DNA of 64,000 nt from positions 92,321 through 156,320 of the forward strand of contig CAMYJH010000010.1 in assembly GCA_947258715.1 (NCBI GenBank), in the 5' to 3' direction. Below the pieces are notes generated by a model. That model saw nothing but the letters and a program-made list of their open reading frames with translations, ran no database searches and was not told the DNA's origin. This DNA comes from an uncultured Gammaproteobacteria bacterium (lineage in GTDB: Bacteria > Pseudomonadota > Gammaproteobacteria > HK1). The position numbers were made by a program, and so were the translations under genes. Shown here in pieces: positions 19,091 to 26,356 of this stretch (positions are counted from its first letter, which is position 1; every line of letters starts with the position of its first letter).

Positions 19091-19851
19091 TCAGTATCCG
19101 GCGGTGGAACCGCCGTCAATACTGCAACGCCGCGCCAGTGATGAAACCCGCGTCGCTTGATGCGAGGTAAAGTATGGCACTGGCAATTTCTTCAGGCCGC
19201 GCCATGCGCTTCATGGGCGCGGACTCGTTCACCTGCCGTTCCGCGGCTGCTGGATCGTCCGCCCGGTCGATGTAATCCCGGCGAACCATATCGGTGTCTA
19301 CGTATCCCGGGCAAACGCAGTTGACACGTACCTGCGGCGCGAGATCGAGGGCCATGGCGCGGGTCAGGTTCACTACTCCGCCTTTGGACGCGCAGTAAAC
19401 CGCCAGCCCTCTTTCTCCAATCAGGCCGGCGTCAGAGGCGAGATTAACAATGCTGCCTTTTCGTGCGCGCAGCACGGGAAGGGCCGCACGAGAGCAGAAA
19501 AAAGTTCCTTTCAAGTTGACGTCAAGCGTTCGATCCCAGATCTCCTCCACGCTGTCCTCGATGGTCGCGAGATAGGCGACACCGGCACCGTTGACGAGGA
19601 CGTCGATTCCACCAAAGTCCTGCAATCGCCGCGTTGACCACGGCCTCGCAACCGGCCGCGGTGCTAACGTCGCCGGGAGCCGAGGTCACCTGATCGTTTG
19701 TGCCGATACGAGAGATCGCCGCGGCGACAGATTCCCCGCTACGGCCGTTAATAGCGACACGCGCGCCGCGCTCGAGAAAGGCGGCGGCGGTTGCTCTGCC
19801 GATACCGCGGGAAGAGCCCGTGACCAGCACGCGTTTGTCTTCAAATTCCAT
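19091..19851 (-). pseudogene. Short-chain dehydrogenase/reductase gene, two frameshifts
   Basis: The N-terminal part has the SDR cofactor motif VLVTGSSRGIGRATAAAFLERGA; the C-terminal part has GGIDVLVNGAG, the catalytic YCASKGG (YxxxK) and NCVCPGYVDTDM. They are in different frames, shifted near 19620. The last residues also need a one-base correction near 19116: read through, ALQ is followed by IDGGSTAGY and a stop at 19091, the usual SDR C-terminus. It lies 17 bp upstream of the reductase pseudogene, so a catabolic operon has probably decayed. A sequence error cannot be excluded. Confidence 0.82.
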
Positions 19852-19920
19852 CAGCAACAGGGAAAGCTCAACGGATCAGCTAAGCAACACCGACACATCC
19901 ATATTAAGGCTTTCGAAGAC

Positions 19921-20172
19921 TCACCGATTCGATATATCTCGCTCAATGTTTTGGATGAGCTTTATGACGATATCCATTTCGTCGTTCTTCAAAACCGCTT
20001 TATCCTGCGCGCGTATGGCTTTCAGCTCGTCACGCATCTCAATCCAGCCGTCCGTGAGGGCATTTATTGAAGCTTGGCCATTAAGCAAGCGTCTAAGCGG
20101 TCGAAGCTCGCGCCGATCACACCAGCGGTCAATCAAGAAGTGAATTTTTTCGCCGAGTTCTATCGCGTCCAC
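19921..20172 (-). CDS. Small hypothetical protein
   Basis: An 83-residue frame beginning at GTG 20172 (VDAIELGEKIHFLIDRWCDRREL), with GAGAGG about 11 bases upstream. It looks helical and charged (EMRDELKAIRAQDKAVLKNDEMDIVIKLIQNIERD) with no membrane or signal segment. No family is recognised. It lies alone between the SDR pseudogene and the Mo/W regulator. The composition looks protein-like, unlike the antisense frames nearby, but the call is tentative. Confidence 0.5.
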   Translation of the reverse strand: MDAIELGEKIHFLIDRWCDRRELRPLRRLLNGQASINALTDGWIEMRDELKAIRAQDKAVLKNDEMDIVIKLIQNIERDISNR

Positions 20173-20233
20173 GAAGACTGAGACCTCTCGTTAAACGCCT
20201 TGAATCTACGGGATGCTCAATGGGCGAGTCGCG

Positions 20234-21187
20234 CTATGACTGTGCCGCCCAGACCAGCTTTCCCAGATCCTCGAACTCGTAGCCGTCCAGAGCCACGCCC
20301 ACGGACTGGGTGTCGATGTCCTTGAAGCGGTCGAGCATTTTCTGGAACAGGGTGCGAAAGAAGATGGCGCGGTAGAGGACCAGATCGAACGCCTCCCAGC
20401 CGCTGGAAACGAAGCTCAATCCGGCTTCCGTGGCGGCGGCGTGGCAGCCCGGCGCCACGTCGGCCTCGCCCATGGCGATGGCGGCGGCGGCTTCCCGCTC
20501 GGAGCGCGCGGTGGTTACGGTGTTCACGTCGGACGCCTTGAGCTTGTGCTTAGCAAGCGCCTCATCCAGGAAGCGCATGGAGCCCGCGCCTTCCTGCCGC
20601 AGCGCCCAGCGAAAGCGCTGCGCGGTGAGCGCTTTGACGTTGTGATCCTTCTCCGGGACTTTGGTTGAAACAATCAAGCCCTGCTCCCGCAGGAACGCGC
20701 GCACCATCACCCACTGCTGGTGCTCGGCAAACTGACTGATCAATGCCGGGTGCCTCAAGTGACTTTCTTCCACCGGACCCCAGTGAATGGCGGCCACGTC
20801 GCAGCGCCCTGCGGCGAGCAAGGAAAGTCCGAGCCGGGTGCCCGTGGGCGTATAGCTCACCAGGGCGTGGGATTGTGTTTCTTCGGCGAGACGCGAGATC
20901 ACCCGATTCAACAGGGGATCGTCGCTTCCGGCGACCACCAGGCGATCGGTGAGCACGCCGCCGTGGCTCGACTCGGTGAGCCACTGATCAATGAGCTCCC
21001 TTGGAAATAACCACTTGCCGGTGATCTTGGTTCCCGGAATGCGGCCTTCGCTGGCAAGCGCATAAACCTTTTTCTCGTTGATCTGCAGATAGTCGGCTAC
21101 CTGGCGGACGCTCAAGAAACGCGGTAAAGAGGGCTTAGCGCCCCTTTCGCGAAGCGGCACGGGCGCGTCCGGTTTTTTATTGGCCAT
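20234..21187 (-). CDS. One-component regulator: helix-turn-helix plus molybdate-binding-type PBP domain
   Basis: Residues about 22-75 form an excisionase/MerR-like helix-turn-helix (FLSVRQVADYLQINEKKVYALASEGRIPG). Residues about 90-300 resemble a periplasmic binding protein fold of the COG1910 molybdate-binding type (VVAGSDDPLLNRVISRLAE, TGTRLGLSLLAAGRCDVAAIHWG, RWALRQEGAGSMRFLDEALA, AAAIAMGEADVAPGCHAAA). There is no signal peptide, so it senses a ligand in the cytoplasm. It follows fdhD by 6 bp, which suggests Mo/W-dependent control of formate dehydrogenase or transport genes. The ligand is inferred from family and context. Confidence 0.87.
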   Translation of the reverse strand: MANKKPDAPVPLRERGAKPSLPRFLSVRQVADYLQINEKKVYALASEGRIPGTKITGKWLFPRELIDQWLTESSHGGVLTDRLVVAGSDDPLLNRVISRLAEETQSHALVSYTPTGTRLGLSLLAAGRCDVAAIHWGPVEESHLRHPALISQFAEHQQWVMVRAFLREQGLIVSTKVPEKDHNVKALTAQRFRWALRQEGAGSMRFLDEALAKHKLKASDVNTVTTARSEREAAAAIAMGEADVAPGCHAAATEAGLSFVSSGWEAFDLVLYRAIFFRTLFQKMLDRFKDIDTQSVGVALDGYEFEDLGKLVWAAQS

Positions 21188-21193
21188 GGGGTG

Positions 21194-22078
21194 TTATGCC
21201 ACGTTCACCGTCTTGGACGATGCCCGGGGCGGCGGTTTCGACTTCGGCTTAGCGTCGAACTCGATTTGCTCCACGCCGTTATAGACCAGGAAGTGGTTAC
21301 CCTTGGCCCGGGCAATCATAATCACGCCTAGGTCCTGGGCAATCTCGAGGCCCATATGTGTGATACCGGAGCGCGACAGGATGGCCGGGATCCCCATGTG
21401 CGCGGCCTTCATCACGATTTCGGAGGTGAGTCGGCCGGTGGTATAGAACAGCTTGTCGCCGCCGCCTACCCCGTCGAGCCACATCATGCCGGAAATCGCG
21501 TCAGCGGCGTTGTGCCGCCCCACGTCCTCTACGAAGGTGAGTATCTCCGAGTCTTGGCACAGCGCGCAGCCGTGCACCGCGCCCGCCTTCTTATAGATGT
21601 CGTTGTGCCGTGCCAGATTTCTGAGCAGCCCGTAAACAGTGGACTGCTTCAGCATGATGTCGGGAAGCCGCACGTCGTAGAGCTTGTCGATGGTGCAGGA
21701 GAACACCGTTCCTTGGCCGCAGCCGGTGGTAACGGTGCGCTTGGCCATTTTGCCTTCCCAGTCGACGATTCCCTTGCCGTGGATGGTGGTCACCGAGACC
21801 TGCTCGCGATCCCAATCGACGGCCACGGATTCGATCTCCTCCAGCTCTTCGAAGAAGCGCTGATTGCGTAAATACCCCAGCGTCAGCGCCTCGGGATAGG
21901 TGCCGAGCGTCATCAGGGTAACCACTTCCTTGTCGTCCACCTTGATGGTCAGGGGGAATTCGCCCGCAATCTCCATGTCCCGGCTATCCCCGTGCTCGTC
22001 CACCGCCACCACCGCGTGGGTCGGCGCGAGGCCGGCCTGGGTCATTTTTGGGCGATAGGGTCGTTTGCCTTTGGCCAT
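21194..22078 (-). CDS. fdhD: Formate dehydrogenase accessory sulfurtransferase FdhD
   Basis: FdhD moves sulfur from a cysteine desulfurase to the molybdenum cofactor before insertion in formate dehydrogenase. The protein has the family segments EFPLTIKVDDKEVVTLM, LGYLRNQRFFEE, VTTGCGQGTVFSC (conserved cysteine region, CGQG here rather than CxxC), EDVGRHNAADAISG and TGRLTSEIVMKAAHMGIPAILSRSG. At 294 residues it is of normal length. It is the first gene of a minus-strand unit with the Mo/W regulator, behind a sigma-54-like site at 22152-22167. Confidence 0.95.
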   Translation of the reverse strand: MAKGKRPYRPKMTQAGLAPTHAVVAVDEHGDSRDMEIAGEFPLTIKVDDKEVVTLMTLGTYPEALTLGYLRNQRFFEELEEIESVAVDWDREQVSVTTIHGKGIVDWEGKMAKRTVTTGCGQGTVFSCTIDKLYDVRLPDIMLKQSTVYGLLRNLARHNDIYKKAGAVHGCALCQDSEILTFVEDVGRHNAADAISGMMWLDGVGGGDKLFYTTGRLTSEIVMKAAHMGIPAILSRSGITHMGLEIAQDLGVIMIARAKGNHFLVYNGVEQIEFDAKPKSKPPPRASSKTVNVA

Positions 22079-22151
22079 GCGGGTCCTTGCGGGACGGCCG
22101 GATTAGATGACAACGGGGTGACGGGGTCGGCCGCCCGACTTGCCGGATCTT

Positions 22152-22167
22152 AGCAAGACTCGGGCCA
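22152..22167 (-). promoter_or_regulatory. Sigma-54-type -24/-12 promoter for fdhD
   Basis: On the minus strand the site reads TGGCCCG-AGTC-TTGCT. Compared with the consensus TGGCACG-N4-TTGCW it has one mismatch, and GG and GC are separated by exactly 10 bases. Transcription would begin about 60 bases before the fdhD ATG at 22078. A second, better match with the same spacing lies before the torD-fdh genes. Confidence 0.6.
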
Positions 22168-22274
22168 CCAGCGTGCGGGACCCTTTCCCGAAGCAAATGG
22201 TCCGTTGCAATTTTCGGCGCCGCGCGTGGTATGTTAATTCCGGTGACCGTCCTACGCCGCCTCTAAAAGCCGCA

Positions 22275-22829
22275 ATGTCCGAGAATACTCGCTCAGGTAA
22301 TACCTCTGAATTTCCGGTGTCGGTGCTCATGGAGCGCCGCATGGCCCGCATGGGCCAGTGGACCCAGCCGCAGTGGGAGGCGGTGGCGGTCGTCGCCGGC
22401 GAGGACCTCAACCGTTCGCTGCGGCGCACCCAGGTGCACCACGACGACGCTCGCGACCAGTACCTTTGGTCCGGACTCAAGGTGGAGTTGTTCAAGGACG
22501 GTTGCGAGAGCTACTGGTACAACCTCAAGAGCGATAATCCGCGACTGTTTGTGGTCTGCTTCGTCGAGGATGAGCACGACGACGAAACTCTCGAGCTCAA
22601 GCCCGTATTCGTGACCGCCAACCAGGACGAGGCCAACGCCCACATGGAATCGGACGACCCGGTTTTCTCGGTGCCGATGCCAGACAAGGTTCTTCACTGG
22701 GTGGAGCGATTTGTCGTCACCCACTACCAACCCGAAATCAAGCGCAAGAGAAAGCGCAAGGACTGGGTCGAGGATTCGGAGCATGCGAAGAGAGAACGCG
22801 AAGTCCTCGGACGCAATCGACGACACTGA
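22275..22829 (+). CDS. DUF3305 protein, formate dehydrogenase-associated
   Basis: The ATG at 22275 gives 184 residues starting MSENTRSGNTSEFPVSVLMERRM. The core (WTQPQWEAVAVVAG, YLWSGLKVELFKDGCESYWYNLKSDNPRLFVVCF) matches DUF3305 as I recall it, and VPMPDKVLHWVERFVVTHY closes the domain before a lysine/arginine-rich tail. DUF3305 and DUF3306 proteins are found next to each other at formate dehydrogenase loci; their biochemical role is not established. The downstream gene overlaps by about 47 bp. Confidence 0.86.
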   Translation: MSENTRSGNTSEFPVSVLMERRMARMGQWTQPQWEAVAVVAGEDLNRSLRRTQVHHDDARDQYLWSGLKVELFKDGCESYWYNLKSDNPRLFVVCFVEDEHDDETLELKPVFVTANQDEANAHMESDDPVFSVPMPDKVLHWVERFVVTHYQPEIKRKRKRKDWVEDSEHAKREREVLGRNRRH

Positions 22830-23424
22830 AAGCGCCGAAGAGGGAAGTTTTTTCAGGCGCTGGTCGTCGCGCAAGCGGCGCGCGCGCCGCGAACCTATCG
22901 ATGACAGTTCCGCAGAGGCGGCGGCCGAGGCGTCGACTGTCAAGGAAAACGACGCGCCGGCCGCGCCCGAACGCGTGCTCACCGACGAAGACATGCCTCC
23001 GCTGGAGTCTCTGGACGAGGACAGCGACTACAGCGGCTTTTTGTCGCCCGGAGTGAGCGAGTCGCTGCGCAAGCTTGCGCTGCGCAAGATGTTTTTGAGT
23101 TCGAAATACAACGTCACCGACGGGCTTGACGATTACGCCGAGGATTTCACACAGTTCGCGCCGCTCGGCAACATCGTCACCTCCGACATGCGCCACCAGA
23201 TGGAGATGCAGGCCGAGCGGGCGAAACAGAAGCTGGAAGATGAGGCCCGGGCGGCAATGGAGGGGGCGCCGGCAGGCGAGGAAGATGAGGCCAGGCCTGT
23301 TGACGTCGAGGCGCCCGCAGCCGAAGCCGGTGAACGGGAGATCGATACTGTTGTGAAAAATGATTCAAAGTCCGGCGAATCCTTGGATCAATCTTCCACC
23401 GACGACGAGTCCCGCCGCGGCTGA
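22783..23424 (+). CDS. DUF3306 protein, formate dehydrogenase-associated
   Basis: Starting at ATG 22783 (MRRENAKSSDAIDD), the 213-residue product has FFRRWSSRKRRARR, a conserved LTDEDMPPLESLDEDSDYSGFLSPGVSESLRKLALRKMF block and FNVTDGLDDYAEDF-like sequence, all typical of DUF3306. The ends are low-complexity and acidic. It overlaps the DUF3305 gene and ends 3 bp before the polyferredoxin, so the three are one operon. Function unknown; role in formate dehydrogenase maturation is inferred from context. Confidence 0.86.
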   Translation: MRRENAKSSDAIDDTESAEEGSFFRRWSSRKRRARREPIDDSSAEAAAEASTVKENDAPAAPERVLTDEDMPPLESLDEDSDYSGFLSPGVSESLRKLALRKMFLSSKYNVTDGLDDYAEDFTQFAPLGNIVTSDMRHQMEMQAERAKQKLEDEARAAMEGAPAGEEDEARPVDVEAPAAEAGEREIDTVVKNDSKSGESLDQSSTDDESRRG

Positions 23425-23427
23425 TCG

Positions 23428-25158
23428 GTGAACACTCGCGAGGCTGAAATCGCCGGCGGCGACGCGCTCGTCCACGAGGCACTTCCCGAGGCGACGCTGA
23501 ACGGCAAAGCGCGACGCGTGGCGCTCGGCCATGCCAAAGACGGCCAGCGCCAGCCCACCACTCTGGTGGCCTACGAATCTGCCGGCCGCGTCGCCGTCAT
23601 CGGCCATGCGGCAAACGCAATGCCTGCCGCGGAGCGTCTCGCAGGCAGCCTCGAATGCACCGCGATCATCACCGCCGGGGAGGCGCCCGGCAGCGGCGGC
23701 GACGGCAAACTGCCCGTTACGGGGGGAAGGATGCGTACCATCGCGGCGTCGGTGGCCGAGGTGCGCGGTTACCTGGGTGCGTTCCACATCGACGTCACGG
23801 TCAAAGGTGAGAAGACGCCGCTCGCACCGTCGCTGATCACAGCGCATAAGCCCTTCGACATCGTTTTGGACCTGTGTGAGCCGCCGTTCATCCGCGCGGA
23901 GCTGCCGCCCGCGGGATACTTTGCCCCGCGGCGGGACTCGAATGCGCTCGAGCTGGCGCTGAATGAGATCCCCGAATTCGTCGGTGAGTTCGAGAAGCCT
24001 AAATACTTCAGCTATGAGGCGGGTATCTGCGCCCACGGTAACAGTGGGCTCACAGGCTGCAGCCGCTGCCTGGAAGCGTGTCCGACGGACGCCATCCGTT
24101 CGCTCAAGGATCTGATCGAAGTAGACCCTTACCTATGCCAGGGCGGAGGTAGCTGCGCCACGGCGTGTCCCACTGGAGCGATCACCTACGCCTATCCCAA
24201 GGTGGCGGATCTGCTGGCGAACTTGCGCCTCATGCTCGGTACCTACCGTGACGCCGGCGGAGCCACGCCCGGGGTCGTATTTCACGACGCGGAGGCGGGT
24301 CGTGCCTGGCTTCATGCAAACGCGGAAAGACTGCCGGAAAACCTCATTCCGTTCGAAGTCGAGGAAATCGGCAGCGTGGGTTTGGACGCCTGGCTCGCGC
24401 TTGTCGCCTATGGTGCGCGCCCGGTGGTGCTTTATCGCCCGGAAAGCGTGCCCGGGTCGGTTAAAGCCGAGCTCGAGAATCAGCTGGGCATCGCCAGGGC
24501 GATTCTCGCCGGCATGGGTTATCCGCCGTCGTGGGTGGTGTTCGCCGATACGGGTGACGCTGAATTGGTGTCCACTTCGGCCCCCAGCGGGGTGCAGGCC
24601 ATGGAGCCCGCGAACTTTGCCGCCGCGAACGAAAAGCGCACCACTATTCGTATGGCGCTGGATCACCTCTATTCTCAGGCGCCTGAAAAAAAACCGCACG
24701 TGGAGCTGCCGAGGGGCGCACCTTTCGGACAGATCCACGTGGATCAGAAGAGCTGCACCCTTTGCATGGCCTGCGTTTCGGTCTGTCCGGCCAGCGCTTT
24801 GGTGGCCGGCGGTGAGGAACCCAGGCTCGGTTTCATCGAGTGGAACTGCGTGCAGTGCGGTCTCTGCCAAACGGCCTGTCCCGAAGACGCCATAACCCTG
24901 TCGCCCAGATTGCTGTTCGATTCCGAAGCCCGGCGCGCGGCGCGGGTGCTGAACCAGGACCAACCGTTCCACTGCGTCTCCTGCGGCAGAGCCTTTGCCA
25001 CCTCGCGGGTCATCGAGCGCATGCGCGACAAGCTCAAGGGACACTGGATGTTTCAAAAGCCGGAAGCAGCTCGGCGCCTGGAGATGTGCGAAGATTGCCG
25101 GGTCAAGGACATGTTCAAAGACGGCGGCGGCTTGCTGGACGTGCACGACCGCTCATGA
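23428..25158 (+). CDS. Polyferredoxin-type 4Fe-4S protein of the formate dehydrogenase locus
   Basis: A 576-residue cytoplasmic protein that begins at GTG 23428. Four cluster motifs are visible: CSRCLEACPTDA, then CQGGGSCATACPTGA, CTLCMACVSVCPASA and CVQCGLCQTACPEDA. Two more cysteine pairs (CVSCGRAF, CEDCR) lie near the C-terminus. The middle (VVFHDAEAGRAWL through LIPFEVEEIGSVGLDAWLALVAYGARPVVLY) resembles a HdrA/CoB-type flavin-free domain found in these proteins. It probably passes electrons during or after formate oxidation, but the partner is not shown. A 16-bp direct repeat brackets the gene (23425 and 25182). Confidence 0.88.
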   Translation: MNTREAEIAGGDALVHEALPEATLNGKARRVALGHAKDGQRQPTTLVAYESAGRVAVIGHAANAMPAAERLAGSLECTAIITAGEAPGSGGDGKLPVTGGRMRTIAASVAEVRGYLGAFHIDVTVKGEKTPLAPSLITAHKPFDIVLDLCEPPFIRAELPPAGYFAPRRDSNALELALNEIPEFVGEFEKPKYFSYEAGICAHGNSGLTGCSRCLEACPTDAIRSLKDLIEVDPYLCQGGGSCATACPTGAITYAYPKVADLLANLRLMLGTYRDAGGATPGVVFHDAEAGRAWLHANAERLPENLIPFEVEEIGSVGLDAWLALVAYGARPVVLYRPESVPGSVKAELENQLGIARAILAGMGYPPSWVVFADTGDAELVSTSAPSGVQAMEPANFAAANEKRTTIRMALDHLYSQAPEKKPHVELPRGAPFGQIHVDQKSCTLCMACVSVCPASALVAGGEEPRLGFIEWNCVQCGLCQTACPEDAITLSPRLLFDSEARRAARVLNQDQPFHCVSCGRAFATSRVIERMRDKLKGHWMFQKPEAARRLEMCEDCRVKDMFKDGGGLLDVHDRS

Positions 25159-25319
25159 GTGGAGTGGCGAACCCGGCACTCTCGGTGAACACTCGCGGTT
25201 CGGGCCAGTAATGCGCAGATCACGAGTCAAAAAGTCCCAATCTTTTTGTTGCGATGCAGAATTGGCGCTGCGCGAATGATTCGATTTGGAGCAATTTATC
25301 CCTGAGCGGGGAGATTAGC

Positions 25320-25335
25320 TGGCGTGAAAGTTGCA
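25320..25335 (+). promoter_or_regulatory. Sigma-54-type -24/-12 promoter for torD-fdh genes
   Basis: The site reads TGGCGTG-AAAG-TTGCA, which fits the sigma-54 consensus TGGCRYR-N4-TTGCW with exactly 10 bases between GG and GC. The start of transcription would be near 25346, about 45 bases before the torD ATG. No competing sigma-70 pair was obvious in the 230-bp gap. It implies that expression of the formate dehydrogenase genes needs an NtrC-type activator. Confidence 0.68.
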
Positions 25336-25389
25336 ACAGGGAGTCAGTACGCTGACGTTTCGGCTATCGCCCTGAAGGGGCACTGAACC

Positions 25390-25992
25390 ATGACCGAGAC
25401 GAAAGCGGCGGTGGCGGAAGGCGAGGTCGTTAGAGCCAACGCCTACAGCCTGCTCGGGGCCTTGCTCGGCAGGCCGCCCACGGAGGAGATACTCGGTCTG
25501 CTGAGGCAGATCGAGCCGGATTCAGGGACCGACCGACGCGACATGGCATCCGCCTGGGCGTGTCTCAAGCTCGCCGGAGAGCGGGCAAAAGTCGGACCTC
25601 TGAATGACGAGTACCACGACCTTTTCATCGGTATCGGCCGGGGCGAGGTCGTCCCTTACGGGTCCTGGTACATGACCGGCTTTCTCATGGACCGTCCGCT
25701 GGCGGTTCTCCGGGGCGACCTCGCAGAGCTCGGCTTTGAACGTCAGGACGACGTCAAGGAGCCGGAAGACCACGTCGCCGCGCTGTGCGAAATCATGGCC
25801 ATGTTGATCAGCAGTGAAGAACATGACATCGCCGTACAACGCCGTTTCTTTCAGGCGCACATCGAGCCGTGGGGTAAAAATTTTTTTCAGGATCTCCAAA
25901 ACGCCAAGACGGCCAGGTTCTACAAAGCCGTAGGGCAGTTTGGAGAGCAGTTCATCGACTTCGAGCAGAAGTACTTGGGTTTGTTGGTCTGA
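25390..25992 (+). CDS. TorD/DmsD-family chaperone for molybdoenzyme
   Basis: A 200-residue, largely helical cytoplasmic protein. The conserved block NDEYHDLFIGIGRGEVVPYGSWYMTGFLMDRPLAVLRGDL followed by EPEDHVAALCEIMAML is diagnostic for TorD-family chaperones (given here as separate stretches of the same region, residues about 75-140). Such chaperones bind the Tat signal of molybdoenzymes until cofactor loading is complete. Its partner here should be FdhA, encoded two genes downstream with a twin-arginine signal. Confidence 0.9.
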   Translation: MTETKAAVAEGEVVRANAYSLLGALLGRPPTEEILGLLRQIEPDSGTDRRDMASAWACLKLAGERAKVGPLNDEYHDLFIGIGRGEVVPYGSWYMTGFLMDRPLAVLRGDLAELGFERQDDVKEPEDHVAALCEIMAMLISSEEHDIAVQRRFFQAHIEPWGKNFFQDLQNAKTARFYKAVGQFGEQFIDFEQKYLGLLV

Positions 25993-26073
25993 TCAGCCAA
26001 CGGTCGGAGGGCTCCTTTAAACCTCTAGATGGAGCCGGCCGGTTGAAAGTTAGCTAGCTGGAGGAGGAAATAC

Positions 26074-26292
26074 ATGAGCGAAAATACAAAGACACCAGGG
26101 AGCGACCGACGCGCCTTCTTGAAAGGCGTGGCCGTGGCCGGAGGCGCAACTGCGGTCGCGGTAGCCGGCGGTGCGGCGGTTGCCGACGTGTCCGCGGGGA
26201 AAGCCGAGGCTGCGAAAGCGAAAGCGAAAGCCGTCACCGGCTATCACGAAACGGACCACATCCGGAAATATTACCGGCTCGCCCGATTTTGA
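26074..26292 (+). CDS. Small Tat-signal protein of formate dehydrogenase operon (FdhX-like)
   Basis: A 72-residue protein with the twin-arginine motif SDRRAFLKGVAVAGG and a hydrophobic alanine-rich stretch, then a short charged tail ending GYHETDHIRKYYRLARF. A GGAGGA rbs sits 9-13 bases before the ATG. Small Tat-target proteins of this type precede fdhA in several proteobacterial operons and are annotated as formate dehydrogenase region Tat targets; the role is not known. The tail could contact the exported complex or anchor it. Confidence 0.85.
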   Translation: MSENTKTPGSDRRAFLKGVAVAGGATAVAVAGGAAVADVSAGKAEAAKAKAKAVTGYHETDHIRKYYRLARF

Positions 26293-26356
26293 ATGCCTTT
26301 TGTCGGAGGCTTTGAATTGCTGCAGATAGACTGCGGCGTTTAAGGAGATTCGCAAG

